Source: an uncultured Eubacteriales bacterium (GTDB taxonomy: Bacteria; Bacillota; Clostridia; Christensenellales; Aristaeellaceae). Taken from it: a stretch of 64,000 nt of DNA. The notes under the pieces are model-generated. The model was not told where the DNA came from, ran no database searches, and saw only the letters and a program-made list of their open reading frames with translations. Below, in pieces: positions 45,302 to 52,968 of this stretch (positions are counted from its first letter, which is position 1; each line of letters begins with the position of its first letter). The position numbers and the translations under genes were made by a program. The DNA is taken from the NCBI GenBank assembly GCA_902761825.1, contig CACWLY010000006.1:1-64000 (forward strand). Direction: 5' to 3'.

Positions 45302-45997
45302 ATGGCGGAACTAAAAGTGTTTACGGTGCTGAGCGAGATCAATTCCCTGATGGACAACAGTAAAAAAGTGCCGCTGAGCGGACTGATCATGCTCGATCGC
45401 CAGCGCATGGATCAGCTGCTGGACAAGCTGGAAGCCTGCCTGGATCCCGATCTGGAAAAGGCCGAAAAGCTGCTGGCCAAAGAGCGCGAGCTGCTCGACA
45501 ACGTCGATCGCCGCGCCAAGGAGATCAGCGAAAAAGCGGCGAAGGAAGCCAAGGAAGTGACCGACCAGGCGAACGCCAGCGCCCGCAGGACGGTGGACGA
45601 CGCGAAGGCCGGGGCGGAGGACACCCTGCGCCAGGCGACGGACCGCGCCAATCAGCTGCTTGCCGGCGCGCAGGCCCAGGCGAACCAGATGATCGCCACC
45701 GCGCAGATGCAGAGCGCGCAGATGGTGGAGGAAAACGAGATCACCCAGCGCGCCCAGGCCCGGGCGGCGGAGATCACCGAAGCGGCCCAGCAGGAGAGCA
45801 GCCGCATCCAGCAGGAAACCATGGGCACGCTGTCCCAGCTGCTGGAGCATGCCGATATCGGCCTTTCCGCTCAGCTGGATTCGCTGCGCAGCATGCGCCA
45901 GCAGCTTGGAGCGGGCTATATCGACGCGGGCCAGCAGGGCTACCGTCAGGACAGCTATCAGCAGGACGGCTATCAGCAGGACGGGTACGGCGTATAA
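45302..45997 (+). CDS. Coiled-coil protein, ATP-synthase-subunit-B/H-like
   Basis: The 231-residue protein is almost wholly a long Ala/Gln/Glu-rich coiled coil (about 60-190), with no signal peptide or membrane segment. A conserved N-terminal region includes VPLSGLIMLDR. The C terminus is Gln/Tyr/Gly-rich with two tandem YQQDG units. Similar proteins beside coaD in Firmicutes are often labelled as V-ATPase subunit H-like or DivIVA-like, but there is no real evidence of an ATPase here. The start is ATG 45302 with AAGGAGG. A cell-division or shape role is possible. Function is unknown. Confidence 0.7.
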   Translation: MAELKVFTVLSEINSLMDNSKKVPLSGLIMLDRQRMDQLLDKLEACLDPDLEKAEKLLAKERELLDNVDRRAKEISEKAAKEAKEVTDQANASARRTVDDAKAGAEDTLRQATDRANQLLAGAQAQANQMIATAQMQSAQMVEENEITQRAQARAAEITEAAQQESSRIQQETMGTLSQLLEHADIGLSAQLDSLRSMRQQLGAGYIDAGQQGYRQDSYQQDGYQQDGYGV

Positions 45998-46165
45998 GCC
46001 GGATTGCCCGATGACGCGAGGCGCGGGGGGCAACGGAAGACATTTCCGCTTTCCCGGTATCCGATGATTTCCCGCCGTCTCCCACCGGCGTACCCGAAAA
46101 CCGGCCGGGAGGACGATTTCCGATCGGAAACGGCGCATTTTCTGCGGAAGAAGCGCAAAAATCCC

Positions 46166-46194
46166 TTGACACGTCTGCCGGATTCGGGTATAAT
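46166..46194 (+). promoter_or_regulatory. Consensus promoter of the rpmH operon
   Basis: TTGACA (46166-46171) and TATAAT (46189-46194) match the consensus with a 17-bp spacer. They lie in the 284-base gap between the coiled-coil gene and rpmH. The rest of that gap holds no gene that I can see, nor the dnaA gene or DnaA-box cluster often found here. Confidence 0.9.
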
Positions 46195-46281
46195 AATCAG
46201 GCTGTTTGTAAAAGAAAACGCAAGCGGCCAGAATTTGTGAAAACGCACCTGCGTGATCTCATAAGGTAAGGAGAGAAAAAC

Positions 46282-46416
46282 ATGTTCCGTACGTATCAGC
46301 CGAAAAAGCGCCAGCGCAGCAAGGTGCATGGTTTCCGTGCCCGTATGTCCACCAAGAACGGCCGCCGCGTTCTCGCCGCCCGCCGCCGTCGTGGCCGTAA
46401 GGAACTGACCGTGTGA
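46282..46416 (+). CDS. rpmH: Ribosomal protein bL34
   Basis: This is a 44-residue, very basic protein: [19 protein letters not shown], then [20 protein letters not shown]. That is the full conserved bL34 sequence. AAGGAG lies 8 bases upstream. The promoter at 46166 drives it, and rnpA follows. Confidence 0.97.
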   Translation: MFRTYQPKKRQRSKVHGFRARMSTKNGRRVLAARRRRGRKELTV

Positions 46417-46465
46417 TCCATGGGGTCACATCCCTTGGACGTGACCGACTGACGAAGCATGGCTC

Positions 46466-46513
46466 AACCCGCCCCGTTGCCTGCCATCGTGCAAACATTG
46501 GGGCGGGTTTTCC
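46466..46513 (+). terminator. Hairpin between rpmH and rnpA
   Basis: AACCCGCCCC (46466-46475) pairs with GGGGCGGGTT (46500-46509), with a loop of 24 bases and four T after. It may be a partial terminator that lowers rnpA relative to rpmH. The long loop makes its strength uncertain. Confidence 0.5.
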
Positions 46514-46543
46514 ATGTAATCATTTTTTGAGTGCAGAGGCAGT

Positions 46544-46879
46544 ATGCAGCGCGAATACCGCATTCGCAAAAACGGACAGTTCCAGTATGTTTTCCGCAAG
46601 GGAAAGGGCAAGGGCTGCCGCGAAATGTCGCTGACCTACGTGCGCGCAGGACGCATGCAGGTTGGCTTTTCGGTGAGTAAAAAAGTAGGCAACGCCGTGA
46701 CCCGGAACCTGGTGAAGCGGCGCATGCGCGAATGCTTCCGGCTGCAGATGCATACGCTCAAAAATGGTTTTTATGTGTTCACCGCCCGTCCCGCGGCGGC
46801 GGACGCCTCCTATCGGCAGATCGAGCAGGCAATGCATTTCCTGCTCAAACGCCAGGATCTTTACCGCGACGCGCAATGA
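46544..46879 (+). CDS. rnpA: Ribonuclease P protein component
   Basis: The 111-residue basic protein helps the RNase P RNA mature tRNA 5' ends. The family signature is the [20 protein letters not shown] helix, here with all expected basic residues. The N terminus has the usual [15 protein letters not shown]. It follows rpmH in the standard order. Confidence 0.95.
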   Translation: MQREYRIRKNGQFQYVFRKGKGKGCREMSLTYVRAGRMQVGFSVSKKVGNAVTRNLVKRRMRECFRLQMHTLKNGFYVFTARPAAADASYRQIEQAMHFLLKRQDLYRDAQ

Positions 46880-46907
46880 TCTGCGCAGGACTGGGGTGAC
46901 AGCAGAC

Positions 46908-47159
46908 ATGAAACGAATGATGGTATCATCGCTGCGTTTCTACAAGCGGAATATCAGTCCGCTCCTGCCGCCCGCGTGCAGATTTGTGCCCACCTGTTCC
47001 GAGTACGCCCGTACCGCCGTGGAGCGCTTCGGGCCCGCTTACGGAAGCTATCTCGCGGCAAAAAGGCTCCTGCGCTGCCATCCCTTCGCCAAAGGCGGCT
47101 TTGATCCCGTTCCGGACGCCGCCCCGACAGTAATCAGGAAGGACGAAACTGAAACATGA
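46908..47159 (+). CDS. yidD: Membrane protein insertion efficiency factor YidD
   Basis: This 83-residue protein assists YidC. It shows [13 protein letters not shown] and the hallmark [11 protein letters not shown], followed by GGFDPV near the end. It starts at ATG 46908. A longer frame would overlap rnpA. It overlaps yidC by 4 bases. Confidence 0.93.
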   Translation: MKRMMVSSLRFYKRNISPLLPPACRFVPTCSEYARTAVERFGPAYGSYLAAKRLLRCHPFAKGGFDPVPDAAPTVIRKDETET

Positions 47160-48214
47160 CGCAATTCTTCAGAACGATCCTGGAATGGATCTATGGCGTG
47201 GTGGGCAATTACGGCATAGCCGTCGTTGTGTTCACCCTGCTGATCCGCACCATCCTCACCCCGCTGGAAATCAGCTCCCGTAAGGGAATGCGCAAAATGT
47301 CCGCGATCCAGCCCAAGCTCAACGCCCTGCAGCAGAAGTACGGCAAGGATCAGGCCAAGCTTCAGCAGAAACAGCAGGAACTGATGAAAAAGGAACACTA
47401 CAACCCCCTGTCCGGCTGCCTGCCCATGCTGATCCAGTGGCCGATCCTGATCATTATGTTCTACGCCATGCGCGACGTGGCCAACGCCAACATCGTCAAC
47501 CAGGCCTTCACCTTCCTCAAAGGCGAGACGCCCGTTTACGAGCCCTTCCTTTGGGTCAGAAACGTGTTCATGGCCGACTCTCCCTTCAAGACCGCAGCCG
47601 TCGACGCCAATTCCCTGCTCGCTTCGGGCGCGGGGATCTGGAAGGAAGCGCTGCAGAAGCTCTCCGCGGGCGATCTGGAAGTCATCCTGCAGAACATCCG
47701 CGCGGCCGTTCCTGCCGCCGCCGAAATGACCCAGGACCAGATCTTCAACTTCGCCAGCGCCAACGCCGTGCGCGATACCGTCAACATCTATCTCATGCCC
47801 GCCCTGCAGAGCATGCCCGCCTATACCGAGGCCGTAGCGGCCGTGCCCGGCTGGGCCGGCGTCAGTCTGCTGCTGTTCAAGGTTACCCTGTACAAGCAGT
47901 TCAACGGTCTGCTGATCCTGCCGATCCTGTCGGGCGTGACGCAGGTGCTCATGACCAAGCTGAACCCCTCCATGCAGCAGCCCACGGCGCAGCCCGGCGC
48001 GCAGGGACAGTCCACTTCCAACAGCATGAACAATTTCATGAAGTATTTCTTCCCGCTGTTCTCGGTCTTTATCTGCCTGAGCAGCAACGCGGGCTTCGCC
48101 CTGTACTGGTGCGCTATCAACCTGTTCGCCACCGGACAATCCATTCTGATCAACAAATACCTTGAAAATCAGGAGGCCAAGGTGGCCGTTGCCGAGGAGG
48201 GCACTGTAAAATGA
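47156..48214 (+). CDS. yidC: Membrane protein insertase YidC/Oxa1
   Basis: The 352-residue insertase has the Oxa1 core: a first span near residues 15-35, the conserved [22 protein letters not shown] coiled region, [13 protein letters not shown], and later spans from about 240 to 330. It has no lipoprotein signal, unlike Bacillus SpoIIIJ. A large segment of about 100 residues between the second and third spans is longer than usual and probably faces outside. It overlaps jag by 4 bases. Confidence 0.93.
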   Translation: MTQFFRTILEWIYGVVGNYGIAVVVFTLLIRTILTPLEISSRKGMRKMSAIQPKLNALQQKYGKDQAKLQQKQQELMKKEHYNPLSGCLPMLIQWPILIIMFYAMRDVANANIVNQAFTFLKGETPVYEPFLWVRNVFMADSPFKTAAVDANSLLASGAGIWKEALQKLSAGDLEVILQNIRAAVPAAAEMTQDQIFNFASANAVRDTVNIYLMPALQSMPAYTEAVAAVPGWAGVSLLLFKVTLYKQFNGLLILPILSGVTQVLMTKLNPSMQQPTAQPGAQGQSTSNSMNNFMKYFFPLFSVFICLSSNAGFALYWCAINLFATGQSILINKYLENQEAKVAVAEEGTVK

Positions 48215-49257
48215 GAAAGACTTATGAAGCCAAGGGCAAGACGCGCGAAGAGGCGATCGACGCCGGCCTGGACGCGCTGGGCATGACCATCGATGAAGTG
48301 ACCGTAGAGGACGTTGAAGAGGGCAGCAAGGGCCTGTTCGGCCTGTTCGGCAGCCGTCCCTGGATCGTGCGCCTGACCGCGATCAAGGACGACGAGAAGA
48401 CCGACGTGCTGGATACGCATTCGCTCTTCGCCGATTCGCTCGAAGAGAAAAAGCAGCCCGCGCCCAAGAAGGAAAAAGCGCCCGCCGCCGAAAAGAAACC
48501 GGCTGAAAAGAAGGAAGCCGCTCCCGCCGAAAAGCAGGAGCAGCCCGCCGAAAAGAAGACGCGCAAGCCCGCCGAAAAGAAGCAGCCTGCCGACAAGCAG
48601 GAAAAGAAGCAGCCCGCCGAGAAAAAGCAGCCCGCTGAAAAGGCCGAAAAGAAGCCTGCGCGCAAGCCCCGCGCCGAAGCTGAAAAGAAGCCCGTGACCC
48701 CCGCCGAGCAGGCCGACCGCGAAACCGCCGCCGGCACGGCGCAGGATTTCCTGCAGGAGCTGACCAAGCTCATGGGCGTGGAAGTTTCCGTGCATGTGAA
48801 CACCGACGAGGAAGGTAACGTGCGCGTCAACATGGAAGGCGACAGCCAGGGCATCCTGATCGGCCGCCGCGGCGAAACGCTGGACGCCCTGCAGTACCTG
48901 ACCAGCCTCAAGGTCAATAAGGGCAAGAGCGATTACACCCGCGTCACGCTGGATACCGAGGGCTACCGCGCCCGCCGCGAAGAAGCGCTCGTGCGCCTGG
49001 CCAACCGCATGGCCAACCGCGCGGTCAAGACCGGCCGCCGGGTCAGCATCGAGCCCATGAATCCCTACGAGCGCCGCATCCTGCATTCCGCGCTCCAGGA
49101 TAATCCCGACGTAACCACGCATTCCGAAGGCGAAGAGCCCAACCGCCATGTCGTGATCACCGTGAACAAGCCCGTGAAGGGCAAGAAGCCCGCGGCTCCG
49201 GCTGAACCCGAAGCCCCCGCCGCCGAGGAAGCCGCCGAGGAGAACGCCGAGGCTTAA
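48211..49257 (+). CDS. jag: RNA-binding protein Jag/KhpB
   Basis: The 348-residue protein has the three-part Jag layout: a Jag_N domain (residues 1-60, ..VEEGSKGLFGLFGSRP), a KH domain (about 190-260, LIGRRGETLDALQYL) and an R3H domain (about 265-325, NPYERRILHSALQ). A linker of about 90 residues rich in Lys, Ala, Pro and Glu (repeated PAEKK) lies between the first two. Jag/KhpB with KhpA binds RNA and affects cell-wall synthesis and division in Gram-positive bacteria. The Ala/Glu tail is acidic. Confidence 0.93.
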   Translation: MRKTYEAKGKTREEAIDAGLDALGMTIDEVTVEDVEEGSKGLFGLFGSRPWIVRLTAIKDDEKTDVLDTHSLFADSLEEKKQPAPKKEKAPAAEKKPAEKKEAAPAEKQEQPAEKKTRKPAEKKQPADKQEKKQPAEKKQPAEKAEKKPARKPRAEAEKKPVTPAEQADRETAAGTAQDFLQELTKLMGVEVSVHVNTDEEGNVRVNMEGDSQGILIGRRGETLDALQYLTSLKVNKGKSDYTRVTLDTEGYRARREEALVRLANRMANRAVKTGRRVSIEPMNPYERRILHSALQDNPDVTTHSEGEEPNRHVVITVNKPVKGKKPAAPAEPEAPAAEEAAEENAEA

Positions 49258-49266
49258 TCGGATATT

Positions 49267-49277
49267 TACTATTCTCA
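49267..49277. repeat. Solo MITE end sequence
   Basis: TACTATTCTCA is the left terminal sequence of the MITE-like element at 49751, here without the rest of the element. It may be a relic just past the jag stop. Confidence 0.4.
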
Positions 49278-49302
49278 GGGCAAGAGCGAGTTTCTGCAGG
49301 GT

Positions 49303-49369
49303 GAATGAAGCGCGGGAAGGGGAACGTCAGGGCCTGCGCGATCCGGGACCTTCCAGCCCGCCCTCGCTG
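49303..49369. repeat. Dispersed repeat, third copy
   Basis: It matches 6273-6339 at about 85% by eye. Downstream, TTCCGGGCGC recurs after a different hairpin insert (GCTGGCC..GGCCAG). It is part of the 785-base gene-free island 49258-50042. Confidence 0.7.
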
Positions 49370-49526
49370 TTCGCTTGCGCTGGCCGAAGGCCAGGATTAT
49401 CATCCCAAGGGAAGGCTTTCCGGGCGCCCGAAACAACCGGACCCAGCTGCGGCGGTTGCTACGCAATATGTCGAAATTGCAACTTGCCGCTGTCGGTTGG
49501 ATAGCGTGTGCCACCGCTCCCGGGCG

Positions 49527-49741
49527 GGCCAGCTTTGCTGGCCGACTGTGCGTGAAGCGCACAGTGAAAAAGAGGGAAAATTCCCGATAAAACAAGCTCG
49601 CTTGTTTTTCGGCAGATTTTCCCTCTTTTTCTTTATGCCCGTGAGCTTGCTTGCCCCCATAGGCCAAACAGGCGGAAGCAACCCTGAATTACGCCCTGCG
49701 CTTCATCGCCGGGATGGGTCCAGGGTCCAGGCGGACCCTGG
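49527..49741. repeat. Cluster of four perfect hairpins
   Basis: Four inverted repeats sit in a row: GGCCAGC/GCTGGCC (49527-49543), ACTGTGCG/CGCACAGT (49545-49565), a 16-bp stem GAAAAAGAGGGAAAAT with its complement (49566-49581, 49616-49631) that encloses a smaller ACAAGC/GCTTGT stem, and CCAGGGTCC/GGACCCTGG (49720-49741). The third has a T-run and could end transcription of jag. No coding frame is supported. Confidence 0.75.
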
Positions 49742-49750
49742 TGCGGGGTC

Positions 49751-49908
49751 TTATACTATTCTCAATCTAAAATCTTATCATCTTTGGGTGTCTTTTCCGT
49801 CTTGGCGTTGCTTCATTCCGGTCAACGTAGCGCTGCTACGCCTCCCGCTTAGCCAGGGCGAAAAATCCATCCCAAATCTGATAATCTTTTATACTGAGAA
49901 TAGTATTA
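49751..49908. mobile_element. MITE-like element, long copy
   Basis: It begins TTATACTATTCTCA and ends TGAGAATAGTATTA. Pairing extends inward for about 35 bases with a handful of mismatches, so the inverted ends are long. It carries no transposase. It matches 16946-17057 throughout, apart from a 46-base segment (about 49848-49893) missing there. It lies within the repeat island, directly next to an inverted fragment of the other repeat family. Confidence 0.82.
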
Positions 49909-49914
49909 GGGGCC

Positions 49915-49938
49915 GCAGAGGCCCCTAACGTTTCCCTT
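49915..49938. repeat. Inverted fragment of the dispersed repeat
   Basis: The reverse complement reads AAGGGAAACGTTAGGGGCC and matches the start of the copies at 6287-6310 and 49313-49338. With the copy at 49303 it forms the two inverted ends of the island. Confidence 0.6.
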
Positions 49939-49985
49939 CTGTGCTTTATATTTTATGGCTCTGAGCCTGAGGCTCATATCACAAC

Positions 49986-50027
49986 AAGCAACAGGCAGGA
50001 ATTACCGCAAATTCCTGCCTGTTGCTT
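49986..50027 (-). terminator. Terminator of the GH3 unit
   Basis: AAGCAACAGGCAGGAATT (49986-50003) pairs perfectly with 50010-50027 over 18 bp, with a six-base loop. It lies 16 bases past the stop of the GH3 gene. T-runs are modest on both strands, so it may work in both directions. Confidence 0.7.
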
Positions 50028-50042
50028 TCTTGTTTAATGCCG

Positions 50043-52145
50043 TTATGCCTGCGCTTCGATCTTTACGGCTTTATGCCCGGTCAGCTCTTCTGTGCGCTTG
50101 TCGGGCTGGCCGACGCCGGCGTACAGCGCGATCCTGCCTTCGGACACGCGATTGCCTTCGGGATCGACAACCAGCAGGCTGCGGGCGGGCACGGTGAGCG
50201 CGACCTGTTTTTCCCGGCCGGCCGGCAGACGCACGCGTTGGAACGCGACCAGGCGCGGATTGGCGGGCGCGTTCGCGCTGCCCTCGTTCTGGCAGTAGAT
50301 CTGAACGACCTCGTCGGTATCCGCTTTGCCGTCGTTTTTGACCGTGACGGAAACGAGGATGCCGCCGTCAGCCTTTTGCGCTTCCGCTTTTACCACGGAC
50401 GCGTCGCCGTAGGTCAGTCCGTAGCCGAAGGGATAAAGGGGCTTGCCCGCGAAGTAACGGTACGTGCGGTTATTCATCGAATAATCGGTAAAATCGGGCA
50501 TTTCGCCAAGCTGGCTGTTGTAATAGAAGGTCACGGGCAGCTTGCCGCTGGGGGATACGCGGCCCAGCAGGAGATCGGCGATCACCTTGCCGCCCTGCGC
50601 GCCGGGATACCAGCCCAGCAGCACGGCGTCGGCTTTTTCTCCGGCTTCGGCCAGGTCGATTGCGCTGCCGGCGAGCAGCACGATCACGGTGGGCTTGCCC
50701 ACGGCAAGCACCTTGTTCATCAGCCGCTGTTGGGGATCGGGCAGCAGCAGGCGCGCCTTGTCGTCCGAGCCGAAGGGATTGCCGGTATCGCCCTGCTCAC
50801 CCTCCATGGTCTCGTCCATGCCGACCACCAGCACTACGGCGTCGCTGTTTTCGGCCACGGTCAGCGCTTCGGCCATGCGGTCGTCGTTGAACTGGGACAG
50901 CCCGTCCACCTTGTCGAAATACAGATGGCAGCCTTCGCTGCACAGCACCCGGGCCTTGCCCGCGAAAGCGTCCTGAATGCCTTCCTGCACGGTAATGTAG
51001 CGGCTGGCCGTGCCGTGATAATTGCCCATCAGGGCGCGGCGGCTGTCGGCGTTGGGGCCGATGACGCCGATGGTTTTGATCTTGCTCGTATCGAGGGGCA
51101 GCATGCCGTTGTTCTTGAGCAGCACGCAGGATTCATAACCCGCCTGGCGCGCTTTGGCGAGATGCTCCTCGCATTCGACCACGGTGTAGGGGATGCTGTC
51201 GTATTCCGTGCCTTCGCCCATGATGCCCAGCATATACCGGGTGGTGAACAGGTGCACGGCGGCGCGGCGGACGGCTTCCTCGGTGGTCAGCCCCATCTGC
51301 ACGGCGGCGACCAGCTTGTTATCGTACGTACAGCCGCAGTTCAGGTCGCAGCCCATGTTGACGGCCATCGCGGCGGACTGCACCTCGTTTTCGGTCACGT
51401 GATGCCCCTCGTGGAAATCGCGGATCGCCCAGCAGTCCGAGACGAAATGCCCTTCAAAGCCCCATTCGCGCAGCTTGCCCATCAGAAAATCCGAAGCGCA
51501 GCAGGGCTCGCCGTTGGTGCGGTTGTACGCGCCCATCACCGATTCCACGCGCGCTTCCTTTACCAGCGCTTCAAAGGCGGGCAGATAGGTTTCTTCCATG
51601 TCCTTTTTGCCGGCGACGGCGTCGAACTCATGGCGCAGCTTTTCGGGGCCGCTGTGCACGGCGAAATGTTTGGCGCAGGCGCCGGCTTTCAGATATTCGC
51701 CGTCGCCCTGCAGGCCGCGCACGTACGCCTTGCCCATTTCGGCGGTCAGCGTGGGGTCTTCGCCGAAGGTCTCCTGGCCGCGTCCCCAGCGGGGATCGCG
51801 GAAAATGTTGATGTTGGGGGACCAGAAGGTGAGCCCCTTGTAGATATCCCGGTCGCCGTGCGCGCTGGCCGCGTTGTACTTGGCCCGGCCTTCGGTGGCG
51901 GAGATATCGCCGAGCGCTTCGATCAGGGCGGGATCGAAGGTAGCGCCCAGACCGATGGCCTGGGGATACATGGTGGCTGCGCCGGCGCGGGCTACGCCGT
52001 GCAGGGCTTCGTTCCACCAGTTGTAGGCGGGCACGCCCAGACGCTCGATGGCCGGGGCGCGATAGCTCAATTGATCACAGACCTCTTCCATGGTCATCTG
52101 GCTGACCAGCGCTTCGGCCTTTTTGCGCGCGATTTCTCGGTTCAT
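50043..52145 (-). CDS. Glycoside hydrolase family 3 beta-glycosidase
   Basis: The 700-residue enzyme has the GH3 TIM barrel (WSPNINIFRDPRWGRGQE near 108, KHF near 160, the nucleophile Asp237 in FVSDCWAI), the (alpha/beta)6 sandwich and a C-terminal fibronectin-III-like domain (from about 610). No signal peptide is present, so it acts inside the cell on imported oligosaccharides. SDC where many beta-glucosidases have SDW resembles the xylosidase/arabinosidase branch. The xylulokinase two genes upstream also favours beta-xylosidase. GAGCAATACGCC lies before the start, so the ribosome binding site is weak (AGGAGC). Confidence 0.88.
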   Translation of the reverse strand: MNREIARKKAEALVSQMTMEEVCDQLSYRAPAIERLGVPAYNWWNEALHGVARAGAATMYPQAIGLGATFDPALIEALGDISATEGRAKYNAASAHGDRDIYKGLTFWSPNINIFRDPRWGRGQETFGEDPTLTAEMGKAYVRGLQGDGEYLKAGACAKHFAVHSGPEKLRHEFDAVAGKKDMEETYLPAFEALVKEARVESVMGAYNRTNGEPCCASDFLMGKLREWGFEGHFVSDCWAIRDFHEGHHVTENEVQSAAMAVNMGCDLNCGCTYDNKLVAAVQMGLTTEEAVRRAAVHLFTTRYMLGIMGEGTEYDSIPYTVVECEEHLAKARQAGYESCVLLKNNGMLPLDTSKIKTIGVIGPNADSRRALMGNYHGTASRYITVQEGIQDAFAGKARVLCSEGCHLYFDKVDGLSQFNDDRMAEALTVAENSDAVVLVVGMDETMEGEQGDTGNPFGSDDKARLLLPDPQQRLMNKVLAVGKPTVIVLLAGSAIDLAEAGEKADAVLLGWYPGAQGGKVIADLLLGRVSPSGKLPVTFYYNSQLGEMPDFTDYSMNNRTYRYFAGKPLYPFGYGLTYGDASVVKAEAQKADGGILVSVTVKNDGKADTDEVVQIYCQNEGSANAPANPRLVAFQRVRLPAGREKQVALTVPARSLLVVDPEGNRVSEGRIALYAGVGQPDKRTEELTGHKAVKIEAQA

Positions 52146-52160
52146 GGCGTATTGCTCCTT

Positions 52161-52958
52161 TTACAGTTCGATTTGTTCCCCGGCAGGCACTTCCACCGGC
52201 GCTCCGTTTACGCGGATCCATACGCTTTCCGCCGACGGATTGTATACAAAGCTGTTGTCCTGGCTGAACCGCAGGCGGCGGAAGGCCTCCGCGGCGTCCG
52301 CGATTTCGATGTTGGTGGCGTACCAGATATCGTCCCGGCCGCCCATCAGCCCGCAGAAATCCTCCATCAGCTGCCAGTTGCCGTTCCGGTCAAACTCAAA
52401 GCTGTGGCCCCAGACGTACATCAGGGAAAGATGAACGTCCGACTGCAGGTCCAGAAACTTACGGCCAAGCTCCATCAGATGATCGTCGTGATGGCAGGTG
52501 GGCTTCCAGCGCATAAAATCGGCGGGCATAAAGAAAATATGCGTGCTTTCCACCGTGCGGGCGTACACGATGCCCGAGCTCATGAGCGCGCGGATGACCT
52601 CGTCGCTGTAAACGCCGTAGGGGTAGGCGAAGCCGCGCACGGCATAGCCGACCAGCGCTTCCAGGTTGCGCCTGTCCATGGTGATCTCGTCCAGCATGGC
52701 GGGCAGCGGACACTGCGCCAGATGCGGGTGGGTCAGCGTGTGGCTTGCCACCTCGTGCCCGGCGTAGAGCGCTTTGACCTCTTCCGCGCCGATGTGCGGC
52801 GCGCCGCCCAGGCGTCCGCTGATCAGGTTGAAGGTGCCGCGGACGCCGTGACGGTTCAGGATTTCCACCAGCCGCCGGTCGAATGCCTGCCCGTCGTCAT
52901 AGCTCAGGGTCAGGCATTTCGTTCTGCCGCCGGGGAAGCACATATACACGCGATTCAT
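52161..52958 (-). CDS. Cytoplasmic polysaccharide-deacetylase-like (NodB/CE4) protein
   Basis: The 265-residue protein has NodB-type motifs: SYDDG with Asp21/Asp22, HEVASHTLTH with the metal His73 and His77, and FAYPYG near 115. The C-terminal third is not typical of CE4. There is no signal peptide, so wall or extracellular chitin is an unlikely substrate. It lies between xylB and the GH3 gene, 10 and 15 bases from each, so removal of acetyl groups from imported xylo-oligosaccharides is a reasonable idea. The start is the ATG at 52958, with GAGGAAAAG upstream. A longer frame would run into xylB. Confidence 0.8.
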   Translation of the reverse strand: MNRVYMCFPGGRTKCLTLSYDDGQAFDRRLVEILNRHGVRGTFNLISGRLGGAPHIGAEEVKALYAGHEVASHTLTHPHLAQCPLPAMLDEITMDRRNLEALVGYAVRGFAYPYGVYSDEVIRALMSSGIVYARTVESTHIFFMPADFMRWKPTCHHDDHLMELGRKFLDLQSDVHLSLMYVWGHSFEFDRNGNWQLMEDFCGLMGGRDDIWYATNIEIADAAEAFRRLRFSQDNSFVYNPSAESVWIRVNGAPVEVPAGEQIEL

Positions 52959-52968
52959 CGTCTTTTCC

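Noticed and set aside
49305-49928. A 207-codon frame in the repeat island
   Set aside because: It reads through hairpins and a MITE, has no ribosome binding site, and part of it recurs only because the MITE is repeated at 16.9 kb.
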